Below are positions 24,856 through 31,535 of a DNA stretch of 33,052 bases, one piece after another; position 1 is the stretch's first letter; each line of letters starts with the position of its first letter. The position numbers and the translations under genes were made by a program. The notes under the pieces were generated by a model, which had not been told where the DNA came from, ran no database searches, and worked only from the letters and a program-made list of their open reading frames with translations. This stretch comes from Chloroflexota bacterium (GTDB lineage Bacteria > Chloroflexota > Limnocylindria > P2-11E): contig VBDU01000084.1 of NCBI GenBank assembly GCA_005883625.1, forward strand, positions 1-33,052, written 5' to 3'.

Positions 24856-25097
24856 ACCCGGACGTGCCGGGCGAGCCGCGCCTGCTGAAGGCGGTCGGTC
24901 GGCGTATCCGCGAGCTGCGAACGAAGCGCGGTCTCACCATGGCCGAGCTCGGCGCCAACAAGAAGGGCGTCGTTTACTTCCAGCGCCAGTACGTGTGGAA
25001 GATGGAGACCGGTCGGGTCGCGCCCTCGCTCGCCGCGCTCGCGCATTTCGCCAAGCGTCTGGATGTCACGCTGGCCGAGCTCCTGAAAGGCATCTAG
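24852..25097 (+). CDS. XRE-family helix-turn-helix regulator (small)
   Basis: An 81-residue DNA-binding protein consisting almost only of an HTH_3/XRE domain: RRIRELRTKRGLTMAELG (helices 1-2), QRQYVWKMETGRVAPSLAAL (recognition helix and turn) and FAKRLDVTLAELL. The segment between helices 2 and 3 is a few residues longer than usual (ANKKGVVYFQRQ). GTG 24852 is chosen for the GTGA overlap with the hydrolase stop; GTG 24840 would add four residues. It may autoregulate the dehydrogenase-hydrolase unit. No toxin partner was found next to it. Confidence 0.85.
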   Translation: MNPDVPGEPRLLKAVGRRIRELRTKRGLTMAELGANKKGVVYFQRQYVWKMETGRVAPSLAALAHFAKRLDVTLAELLKGI

Positions 25098-25139
25098 GCG
25101 CTCGCTTCGCCGTTCGTTGCTGGCGCTCGGGCGACCCGA

Positions 25140-25535
25140 GTGACACCATCGAAGTCGGTGAAGTCACGGCTACATCGACGTGTCCTTCTTATCGAGGACG
25201 ACCCCGACGTCCGTCGCCTGATCGCCGGGGCCCTGCGCGACGTAGGACTCGACGTGGTCCCCGCGATGGACGGCGCGCAGGCGCTTCGCACCGCGCTCGC
25301 GCGCAAGCCCGCCGCCGTCGTGCTCGACCTCGGCCTCCCCGACTTCGATGGCGCGGAGTTCGTCGCGCGCTGGCGCGAGCGGCGGCCGGATGCCGGTGAC
25401 GTGCCGATCGTCATCGTGAGCGCACGGCCGGACCGGCGCGAGGTCGGGGGATTGCTCGGCGCGAGACGCGTCTTCGGAAAGCCGTTCGAAGTCGACGAGC
25501 TCGTCGGGGCGGTCGAGCAGGCGACGCTGAACTAG
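25140..25535 (+). CDS. Single-domain response regulator (receiver)
   Basis: A 131-residue receiver domain without output domain. It has the acidic pocket E19/D20/D21 (LLIEDDPD), phospho-acceptor D63 (VVLDLGLPD), S94 in IVIVSAR and K114 in FGKPF. The N-terminus MTPSKSVKSRLHRR is basic and possibly over-extended; GTG 25158 is an alternative start. No histidine kinase is adjacent, so it is an orphan that probably receives phosphate from a kinase elsewhere or acts by protein contact. It is preceded by a 42-nt gap and followed by the palindrome and tRNA region. Confidence 0.87.
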   Translation: MTPSKSVKSRLHRRVLLIEDDPDVRRLIAGALRDVGLDVVPAMDGAQALRTALARKPAAVVLDLGLPDFDGAEFVARWRERRPDAGDVPIVIVSARPDRREVGGLLGARRVFGKPFEVDELVGAVEQATLN

Positions 25536-25600
25536 ATCCAGCGCGTCCGCCAGCCGTCCGCGTCTCGTCGTTCATCCGCCGCCGGGTTGTATCTCTCATG

Positions 25601-25656
25601 TTGACAGCCCTCGACCCGCGCGGTGGCCGGGGGGCAGCGCCCCCCGACGGTAGACT
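25601..25656 (+). promoter_or_regulatory. Possible tRNA-Lys promoter, -35 and -10 far apart
   Basis: A perfect -35 TTGACA lies at 25601-25606 and a -10-like TAGACT at 25651-25656, 12 nt before the tRNA. They are 44 bp apart, far more than the normal 16-19. The palindrome 25628-25646 lies between them. Removing about 27 bp would restore normal spacing. Either the two boxes are unrelated or a repeat has entered the promoter. Confidence 0.35.
25628..25646 (-). repeat. GC palindrome, copy 2 (upstream of tRNA-Lys)
   Basis: CGGGGGGCAGCGCCCCCCG is the exact reverse complement of the 19-nt core at 20860-20878. It forms an 8-bp stem with a 3-nt loop. Here it is intergenic. Confidence 0.7.
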
Positions 25657-25668
25657 GAAGTTGGTCTC

Positions 25669-25740
25669 GGGCCGCTAGCTCAACGGCAGAGCAGGGGCCT
25701 TTTAAGCCCTTGGTTCCGGGTTCGAATCCCGGGCGGCTCA
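25669..25740 (+). tRNA. tRNA-Lys (anticodon UUU)
   Basis: A 72-nt cloverleaf reads from sequence. The acceptor GGGCCGC pairs with GCGGCTC (one G-U). The D arm is GCTC/GAGC. The anticodon stem GGGGC/GCCCT has loop CTTTTAA with anticodon TTT at 25701-25703. The T arm is CCGGG-TTCGAAT-CCCGG and the discriminator base is A. CCA is not encoded, so it must be added by the CCA-adding enzyme. Confidence 0.97.
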
Positions 25741-25785
25741 CTGCTTCCCTAATTGCGCCAGACGAGCGATATTCACGTACTGAAA

Positions 25786-26634
25786 ATGAAGGGCCTTGTC
25801 TTTGCGGCGATCGCGCCGCACGGCGCGATCGCGATCCCCGAGGCGAAACCGAAGGAGGATCCGACGCTCGCGAGCGCGACGACCGCGGGCATGGTGGAGC
25901 TGGGGCGGCGATTCGCCGCGGCACGTCCTGACGTCGCGATCATCCTCACGCCGCACAACGTTCACGTCGAGGGCGCGATGGCAGTCGTCGACGCCGGCAC
26001 GCTCGCCGGGGATCTCATGCAGTGGGGCAGCACGGTCTCGCTCCGCGTGCCGGTCGACCGCGACCTCGCCCTCGCCGTGCGTGACGCGATCCGCGCCGCG
26101 GGCATCCCCGTCGTCGCCGTGAGCTACGGCGCGAACGACCCCGCCGCGTCCACACATCCTCTCGACTGGGCCGTGCTCATCCCCGCGTGGTTCATGGGTG
26201 CGCGGTCCGACCCGCAGATCCCCGTCGTCGTCGTTGCCCCGGCGCGCGACCTCCCGGACGACGTGCACGTGCGGGCGGGCGCCGCCATCGCCCGCGCGGC
26301 GCGGGAATCAGGGAAACGCGTGGCGCTCATCGCGAGCTGCGACCACGGCCACGGCCACGACGCGAAGGGACCGTACGGCTACACGCCGAAGTCGAAGGAG
26401 TTCGACGACGCCGTCGTCGCGCATCTGGGGCGTGACGACCTCGCGGCGGTCGCCGGTCTTGGCTCCGCGTTCGCCCGTGAGGCGAAGGCGGACAGCTTCT
26501 GGCAGATGCTCCTGCTGCACGGTGCGCTCGACCGGGACCGCTGGCGCGGCGAGCTCCTCTCGTACGAGGCGCCGACGTACTTCGGGATGATCTGTGCCTC
26601 GTACGTCCCCCAGGAGGCCGCCGCGCTCGCGTAG
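25786..26634 (+). CDS. Class III extradiol dioxygenase-like protein (LigB/MEMO family)
   Basis: A 282-residue protein of the LigB superfamily, whose enzymes open catechol-type rings with Fe(II) and O2. Likely metal ligands are H12 (IAPHGAI) and H57 (LTPHNVH), with the conserved histidine cluster CDHGHGHD (187-191). A glutamate in REAKADSFW or YEAPTYFG may be the third ligand. The length fits LigB-type catalytic subunits. ATG 25786 gives MKGLVFAAIAPHG; an upstream in-frame start at 25753 would add an unlikely 11 residues. A GATATT box (25768-25773) is a possible -10. No companion aromatic pathway genes are near, so the substrate is open, and MEMO-like non-dioxygenase roles remain possible. It converges with the LuxR/PAS gene, 5 nt away. 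Confidence 0.87.
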   Translation: MKGLVFAAIAPHGAIAIPEAKPKEDPTLASATTAGMVELGRRFAAARPDVAIILTPHNVHVEGAMAVVDAGTLAGDLMQWGSTVSLRVPVDRDLALAVRDAIRAAGIPVVAVSYGANDPAASTHPLDWAVLIPAWFMGARSDPQIPVVVVAPARDLPDDVHVRAGAAIARAARESGKRVALIASCDHGHGHDAKGPYGYTPKSKEFDDAVVAHLGRDDLAAVAGLGSAFAREAKADSFWQMLLLHGALDRDRWRGELLSYEAPTYFGMICASYVPQEAAALA

Positions 26635-26639
26635 TCGCG

Positions 26640-27725
26640 TTAGGCCGCGGCGTCCTCCACCGGGCTCAGGATGACGGCCGCTCCACGCTGGGCGCCAGCG
26701 TCGTCGCGAAGGCACATCGCGGAGATGCGCACGTCGAACGGCTGTCCCTCGCGTGGCTCGACGGTGAGGTCGGCCGACGCCACGTCGCTCCCCGCGAGCG
26801 CTCGCGCGAGCGGCCGCTCCGCAGGCGCGAGGGTGCGACCGGTCGCGCGATCGCGGAGGCGCCAGTTCGCGATGGTCTCGACGTACCGCGTGCCCTCCCG
26901 CACGAGATCGCCGAACAGGGATCGTGCCGCGGCGTTGGCTCGAACGATCGTGCCCGCCATGTCGGTCACGACAAGGGCCGAGGGCACGAGGTCCAAGATC
27001 CCGCGATGCTCCGCGGCGAGCTCCGCCGCGCGGCGGCGTGCGCGGACGGCGTCGGTGACGTCCGTGTACATGACGAGGAGGCCGTTCACCTCGCCGGCTT
27101 CGTCGCGCAAAGCCTGGATGACCCCATCCGCGTAGCCGTCCTCCGGTCCCCGGCCGCTCCGATCCCATCGTGCCCCGTATTCATGCGCGTCCAGCTGCTC
27201 GCCGGTCTGGTACACGCGATCGAAAAGCGCGTAGCTTTCCTGGGTCCATTCCGGAAACGCCTCCCGAAGCGTCTTGCCCACCAGCTCGCGTCCGCCGAGA
27301 GAGCGGCGGTAGTACTCGTTGGTCACCTCGATGCGGTGCTCGGGCCCACGCATCAACGCGATGCCAAATGGGGCTTGCGTGAAGAGATGCGCGAGCCAGC
27401 TCTCGTCTATGGTCGTCCCGAAGATCCGCAGCTCCGTCGCGATCTCGGCGAGCGCGGCGCGGTTCCGCACGGCGAGCCTCTCGAGAAGGTTCGAGATCTG
27501 CTCCTTCACCGTCTGTTCGGCGATCCCGAGGCGTTTGGCGATCTCTTTGTTCTCGAGGCCGGCGGCCACAAAGCTGAGCAGGGCGGCCTGCCGGTCCGTC
27601 AGACGGCGGCCGACGCTGCGCCGACGCAGCTCACCGCCGCCAGCCGCGTTGCTCACCAGATAGCCACCGAGCGGCGACCTCCTCGCCACGCCATGCCAGC
27701 CCGACGTTCGGACGCTTTCGTCCAC
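26640..27725 (-). CDS. LuxR-type HTH protein with C-terminal PAS domains
   Basis: A 361-residue regulator in which the DNA-binding LuxR/GerE domain is N-terminal (about 38-98: LTDRQAALLSFVAAGLENKEIAKRLGI...TVKEQISNLLERL). Two PAS domains follow (about 110-230, ending in a PAC-like GLLVMYTDVTD, and about 240-355). A helical linker of Arg/Ala/Glu joins the PAS pair. This reverses the common sensor-then-HTH order. PAS domains would bind a ligand or cofactor; none can be named. The start is GTG 27725. It is divergent from the hybrid kinase operon across 183 bp, and may regulate it or itself. No receiver domain is present. Confidence 0.9.
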   Translation of the reverse strand: MDESVRTSGWHGVARRSPLGGYLVSNAAGGGELRRRSVGRRLTDRQAALLSFVAAGLENKEIAKRLGIAEQTVKEQISNLLERLAVRNRAALAEIATELRIFGTTIDESWLAHLFTQAPFGIALMRGPEHRIEVTNEYYRRSLGGRELVGKTLREAFPEWTQESYALFDRVYQTGEQLDAHEYGARWDRSGRGPEDGYADGVIQALRDEAGEVNGLLVMYTDVTDAVRARRRAAELAAEHRGILDLVPSALVVTDMAGTIVRANAAARSLFGDLVREGTRYVETIANWRLRDRATGRTLAPAERPLARALAGSDVASADLTVEPREGQPFDVRISAMCLRDDAGAQRGAAVILSPVEDAAA

Positions 27726-27908
27726 CGGGGATAGCGGCCTGGCAAGGGAGGGGCTTGCCCCTACTTAAGTATGCCTTTTGTCGGGCAAGGGCCTGACCGA
27801 GAATCGCTCGGATCGATCACCGAGAGCGACGCGACGGGTGTGGACCGGGTTGGAGGCGATGAGTGGGCACTGGGCAGGTGGGCGCCCGCCTGGCGGAGCG
27901 CGCCTGAG
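27726..27908. other. Divergent intergenic region with small hairpins and an AT-rich patch
   Basis: No gene is seen in these 183 bp. It holds GGCAAG/CTTGCC arms (27741-27746 and 27754-27759) overlapping an alternative AGGGG/CCCCT hairpin (27749-27753 and 27758-27762). An unusually AT-rich patch, CTACTTAAGTATGCCTTTTG, lies at 27761-27780. This patch is a likely promoter or operator zone for one or both flanking regulators. The plus-strand frame upstream of ATG 27909 is open but looks non-coding. Confidence 0.5.
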
Positions 27909-30143
27909 ATGACCGCGCTCGATCTCGTCACGCTCCTCTTCCAGGCGGTGACGATCGTGCTGTTCGCCCTCGTCACCGTCCCGGCGGTCCGCTCTCCGAT
28001 GCGCGCCCGCGTCGACACGGCGCTGTTCTTCGCCGCGTTTGCCGCCGTGATCGCCGCCGGACGAGTCACGCAGCTCCTGGGCGTCACCGCGCCGGAGATC
28101 GTGAACGACGCGCTCGTCGTCGTCGTCATGGCGCTGCCGTTCCTCCTGCTTCGCCTCGCCGCCGACTTCGGGCCGGTCCCCCCACGCAATCTCCGCGCAG
28201 CGGGCGCTGGCCTTGGCCTCGTCGCGGTCGCCGCGCTGCTCGCGCCGACGCCGCTCCCAGGGGTCGTCTCGCTCCTGCTCATCGGCTACTTCGGCGTGGT
28301 CGCCGCGTACGCGGCGACGCTCTTCGCTCGCCGCGCGTTCACCGCGACGGGCGTCCTGCGCCAACGACTCCGCTTCATCAGCCTCGGCTCGCTCCTGCTC
28401 GGAGTCGCCGTCCTCATCGCTGGTATCGGGATCGTCGCGCCCGCGGCCCAAGCCATCGTCTCGGCGGTCACTCAGCTGCTCGCGCTTGCCTCGATGCTGG
28501 CCTATGCCGCCGGGTTCGCCCCACCCGCGGGGCTGCGTCGCTACTGGCGCGAGCCCGAGATCCGGCAGTTCCTGAAGCGCGCCGCCCAGCTTTCAGGCAC
28601 GCCGACCATGTCGGGTACGGTCGAGGAGCTCGAGTCGATCGCGCGCACCGCGACCGGCGCGCGCACCGCCATCGTGCTCTGGGACCAGACGAAGGACACG
28701 ATCGCGGTCCGCGCCGAGAACGGTGTGATCGACATCCCCCGCGAAGGAACGCTCACGGCCGCGGTCATCGACGGCCGCCGGCCTCGGTACTTCGCCGACC
28801 GGGGGGTGATCGACGCCTCGCGCCGTAAACAGTTCGGGTTGCGATCGGGGAGTCGTGTCGCGGGGGCGCCCATCTTCGCAGGCACGCAGGTCCTCGGCGC
28901 GCTCATGCTCACGATCGAGAACCAGCCGGCATTCGTCGAGGACGACCTCGAGCTGCTCGAGCTTCTCGCGCTCCAGTGTGGCGTCGTGCTGGAGAGCCGT
29001 CGGCTGCTCGAGCGCCAGGAGGCGCTCGCGTCAGCGGCGAGCGAGGCGCGCGCGGCCGCCGAGCACGCGACGCAGGCCAAGAGCGAGTTCCTCGCGAGCA
29101 TGAGCCACGAGCTGCGGACGCCGCTCAACGCGATCCTCGGCTTCTCGGAGCTGCTCCGCGAGCAGCTCGCGGATACCTTGAGCGAGCGGCAGCGCCGCTA
29201 CCTCGCGAACATCCACGGAGCCGGCGAGCACCTGCTGACGCTCATCAACGACATCCTCGACCTCTCGAAGGTCGAGGCCGGCCGGATGGAGCTCCACCCG
29301 GAGCTGACGACGCTCGACGACCTCGCGAGCCCCGTCCTTGCCGCGACCCGGGAGGCGGCGCAGCGCGCCAGCGTGCGCTTCGACGTCGAGCCCGGCGGGG
29401 ACACCACCGTCTACGTCGACATCGGCCGGACACGGCAGATCCTCTACAACCTTGCCTCGAACGCGGTGAAGTTCACGCCGCCCGGCGGGCGGCTGGCCCT
29501 GCGGCAATGGCTCGAAGGCAACGACCTACTGGTCGAGGTCAGCGACACCGGGATCGGCATCCCGGCCGACCGTCACGACCGCGTGTTCGGGGAGTTCGAG
29601 CGGGTGAACGAGGATCGGTCCGACGCGAACGGGACCGGCCTCGGCCTCGCGCTCACCAAGCGGCTCGTCGAGCTCCATGGCGGGACGATCGACTTCCAGA
29701 GCACGGTAGGGCAGGGCTCGACCTTCCGGGTGTGCTTGCCGAATGTCGCCGCCGCCCGGCTGACGAGCGGCCGGCTCCTGGTCGTGGAGGACGAACGCGG
29801 CGACGCCGAGCTCATCCTCGCCCTCGCGAGCGAGCACGGCCTGCGCAGTGAGGTCGTCCCGAGCGCGACCGCCGCGGTCGCCGCGATCCGCCGTGAGCCG
29901 CCGCTCGCGGTCATCCTCGACCTTCAGCTGCCGGACGCCCGCGGCGAGACCGTGCTGACCGCGCTCAAAGAGCTGCAAGGACAGCGCGTGCCGGTGGTCG
30001 TGGTCACGGTGGAGGACGACGACGGCCACAGCGTTCGCCTGGGCGCGGACATGCATCTCACAAAGCCGATCGATCGGGCGCGCCTCGCGCGCTGGCTCGC
30101 GCGACTACCGGCGGCCGTGCCGGCGGCGGCGAACGGCCGGTGA
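27909..30143 (+). CDS. Hybrid sensor histidine kinase (membrane sensor, GAF, kinase, receiver)
   Basis: A 744-residue signalling protein. Residues 1 to about 225 contain seven or eight hydrophobic helices. A GAF domain (about 265-385) follows, then a coiled coil and HisKA with phospho-acceptor H400 (ASMSHELRTPLNAILGF). The ATPase domain shows NLASNAVKFTP (N-box), DTGIGI (G1), FGEFERV (F-box) and GTGLGLAL (G2). The C-terminal receiver carries D671 in VILDLQLPD and ends in a KPID lysine motif. All catalytic motifs are present. ATG 27909 is chosen because the upstream 46 codons look non-coding. Its stop overlaps the next receiver gene (GTGA). It heads an operon with receiver, HD-GYP and EAL-protease genes. 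Confidence 0.94.
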   Translation: MTALDLVTLLFQAVTIVLFALVTVPAVRSPMRARVDTALFFAAFAAVIAAGRVTQLLGVTAPEIVNDALVVVVMALPFLLLRLAADFGPVPPRNLRAAGAGLGLVAVAALLAPTPLPGVVSLLLIGYFGVVAAYAATLFARRAFTATGVLRQRLRFISLGSLLLGVAVLIAGIGIVAPAAQAIVSAVTQLLALASMLAYAAGFAPPAGLRRYWREPEIRQFLKRAAQLSGTPTMSGTVEELESIARTATGARTAIVLWDQTKDTIAVRAENGVIDIPREGTLTAAVIDGRRPRYFADRGVIDASRRKQFGLRSGSRVAGAPIFAGTQVLGALMLTIENQPAFVEDDLELLELLALQCGVVLESRRLLERQEALASAASEARAAAEHATQAKSEFLASMSHELRTPLNAILGFSELLREQLADTLSERQRRYLANIHGAGEHLLTLINDILDLSKVEAGRMELHPELTTLDDLASPVLAATREAAQRASVRFDVEPGGDTTVYVDIGRTRQILYNLASNAVKFTPPGGRLALRQWLEGNDLLVEVSDTGIGIPADRHDRVFGEFERVNEDRSDANGTGLGLALTKRLVELHGGTIDFQSTVGQGSTFRVCLPNVAAARLTSGRLLVVEDERGDAELILALASEHGLRSEVVPSATAAVAAIRREPPLAVILDLQLPDARGETVLTALKELQGQRVPVVVVTVEDDDGHSVRLGADMHLTKPIDRARLARWLARLPAAVPAAANGR

Positions 30144-30505
30144 ACATCCTCGTCGTCGACGACAACGCGATGAACGTCGAGCTCTTCCGCGACGTCCTCG
30201 AGAGCGACGGGCACGAGGTGAGCGTCGCCCGCGACGGCGTGACCGGTCTCGATCGCGCGCTCCGGGGGCGATTCGATCTGATGATCCTCGACATCCAGAT
30301 GCCCGGCCTGGACGGCCACGCCGTCTGCCGGACGCTGCGCGAACGCGGTGTGCGAGGACGCATCGTGGCGCTCAGCTCGTCCGCCATGCCGGACCAGGTC
30401 ACGCGGGGTATGGACGCGGGCTTCGACGCGTACCTCACGAAGCCGATCTCTCCCGCGGCGCTCAAAGAGGCGGTGCGGGTGCACGGCGGCACGCGTGGCG
30501 TCTGA
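30140..30505 (+). CDS. Single-domain response regulator
   Basis: A 121-residue stand-alone receiver. It has the acidic pair D7/D8 (LVVDDNAMN), phospho-acceptor D51 (MILDIQMPG), S80/S81 in ALSSS and K101 in LTKPIS. The VDDNxxN opening is typical of receivers paired with hybrid kinases. GTG 30140 overlaps the stop of the hybrid kinase, strongly suggesting it is the shuttle in a phosphorelay from that kinase. It lacks an output domain and would act by binding partners such as the HD-GYP protein encoded next (inference). Confidence 0.93.
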   Translation: MNILVVDDNAMNVELFRDVLESDGHEVSVARDGVTGLDRALRGRFDLMILDIQMPGLDGHAVCRTLRERGVRGRIVALSSSAMPDQVTRGMDAGFDAYLTKPISPAALKEAVRVHGGTRGV

Positions 30506-30509
30506 GCCG

Positions 30510-31535
30510 ATGCAGCGCGAGCGTTCGCGCGCGAAGCTCGTCGCACCGCGGCGGCCGATCGTGCTCGTGGTGGACGACATGCCCGCGAACCGAGAGCTGC
30601 TCGAGGGCTACCTCGAGGAGCTCGGCTACGACGTCCGCCAGGCCCGGGACGGCATCGAGGCGCTCGAAGCGGTAGCCGCGGAGGAGCCGGACCTCATGCT
30701 CCTCGACGTCGACATGCCGCGGCTCGATGGGATCGCCGTGTGCCAGCGCCTCAAGATGCACCCGACGCGCCGCCTGATCCCGGTCGTCATCCTCACCGCC
30801 TCGAACGACAGAGAGGTGCGACTGCGCGGGATCGCGGCCGGGGCCGACGACTACCTGAGCAAACCGTTCGACGCGAAGGAGCTCCTCATTCGTACCACGG
30901 TCCTCCTGCGGGACCGCGAGCTGAACAAGCGGCTGGACGCGACCGAGAGCGTGCTCTTCGCACTCGCACGCGCGGTCGAGGCGCGTGACCGTTACACCAT
31001 CTATCACGCCGAGCGCGTGGGCCGCTACGCCGAGGCGATCGGCGCGGCGCACGGGCTCGATGCGGAGGATGGCGAGCTCCTCTACCAGGGTGGCGTCCTC
31101 CACGACCTCGGCAAGATCGCCATCCCCGACGCCATCCTCCTGAAGCCCGGGCCGCTCACGGACGAGGAGTTCGCGATCATGCGGACGCACTCGACCGAGG
31201 GCGAGCGCATCTGCCTCTCGCTGCGGAGCGTGACGCACTACCTCCCGATCATCCGCCACCACCACGAGCGCTTCGACGGCGGCGGCTACCCCGATCATCT
31301 CGCCGGCAGCGCGATCCCGCTCGGCGCCCGGGTGGCCGCGATCGCCGACGCGTGGGATGCGATGGTGAGCGACCGTCCCTACCGCGCGGGACTCGGCTGC
31401 GACGAGGCGCGTTCGCGGCTGCGATCAGGCGCGGGGAAGCAATGGGACGCGGAGCTCGTCGATATCTTCCAGCATCTCCTCGACACCGGGCTGCAGGAGC
31501 GCGTGGCGCGGCGACAGCTGACCGCGACCGCGTGA
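30510..31535 (+). CDS. Response regulator with HD-GYP domain (cyclic-di-GMP phosphodiesterase)
   Basis: A 341-residue protein with receiver domain (about 16-135, phospho-acceptor D66 in LMLLDVDMP, K118 in LSKPF) joined to an HD-GYP domain (about 150-335). The metal-binding HD motif is HDLGK (198-202), and the GYP signature HHERFDGGGYP (251-261) is intact. It should therefore hydrolyse cyclic-di-GMP, likely under control of phosphorylation. ATG 30510 is 4 nt after the previous stop; GTG 30495 (adding VASEP) would overlap by 11 nt. Its stop overlaps the start of the EAL-protease gene (GTGA), linking cyclic-di-GMP breakdown to that protein. Confidence 0.95.
   Translation: MQRERSRAKLVAPRRPIVLVVDDMPANRELLEGYLEELGYDVRQARDGIEALEAVAAEEPDLMLLDVDMPRLDGIAVCQRLKMHPTRRLIPVVILTASNDREVRLRGIAAGADDYLSKPFDAKELLIRTTVLLRDRELNKRLDATESVLFALARAVEARDRYTIYHAERVGRYAEAIGAAHGLDAEDGELLYQGGVLHDLGKIAIPDAILLKPGPLTDEEFAIMRTHSTEGERICLSLRSVTHYLPIIRHHHERFDGGGYPDHLAGSAIPLGARVAAIADAWDAMVSDRPYRAGLGCDEARSRLRSGAGKQWDAELVDIFQHLLDTGLQERVARRQLTATA

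Noticed and set aside
24232..25097. Toxin-antitoxin module made of the XRE regulator and its neighbour
   Set aside because: The partner is a complete alpha/beta hydrolase in an operon with a dehydrogenase; no toxin-like gene is adjacent.
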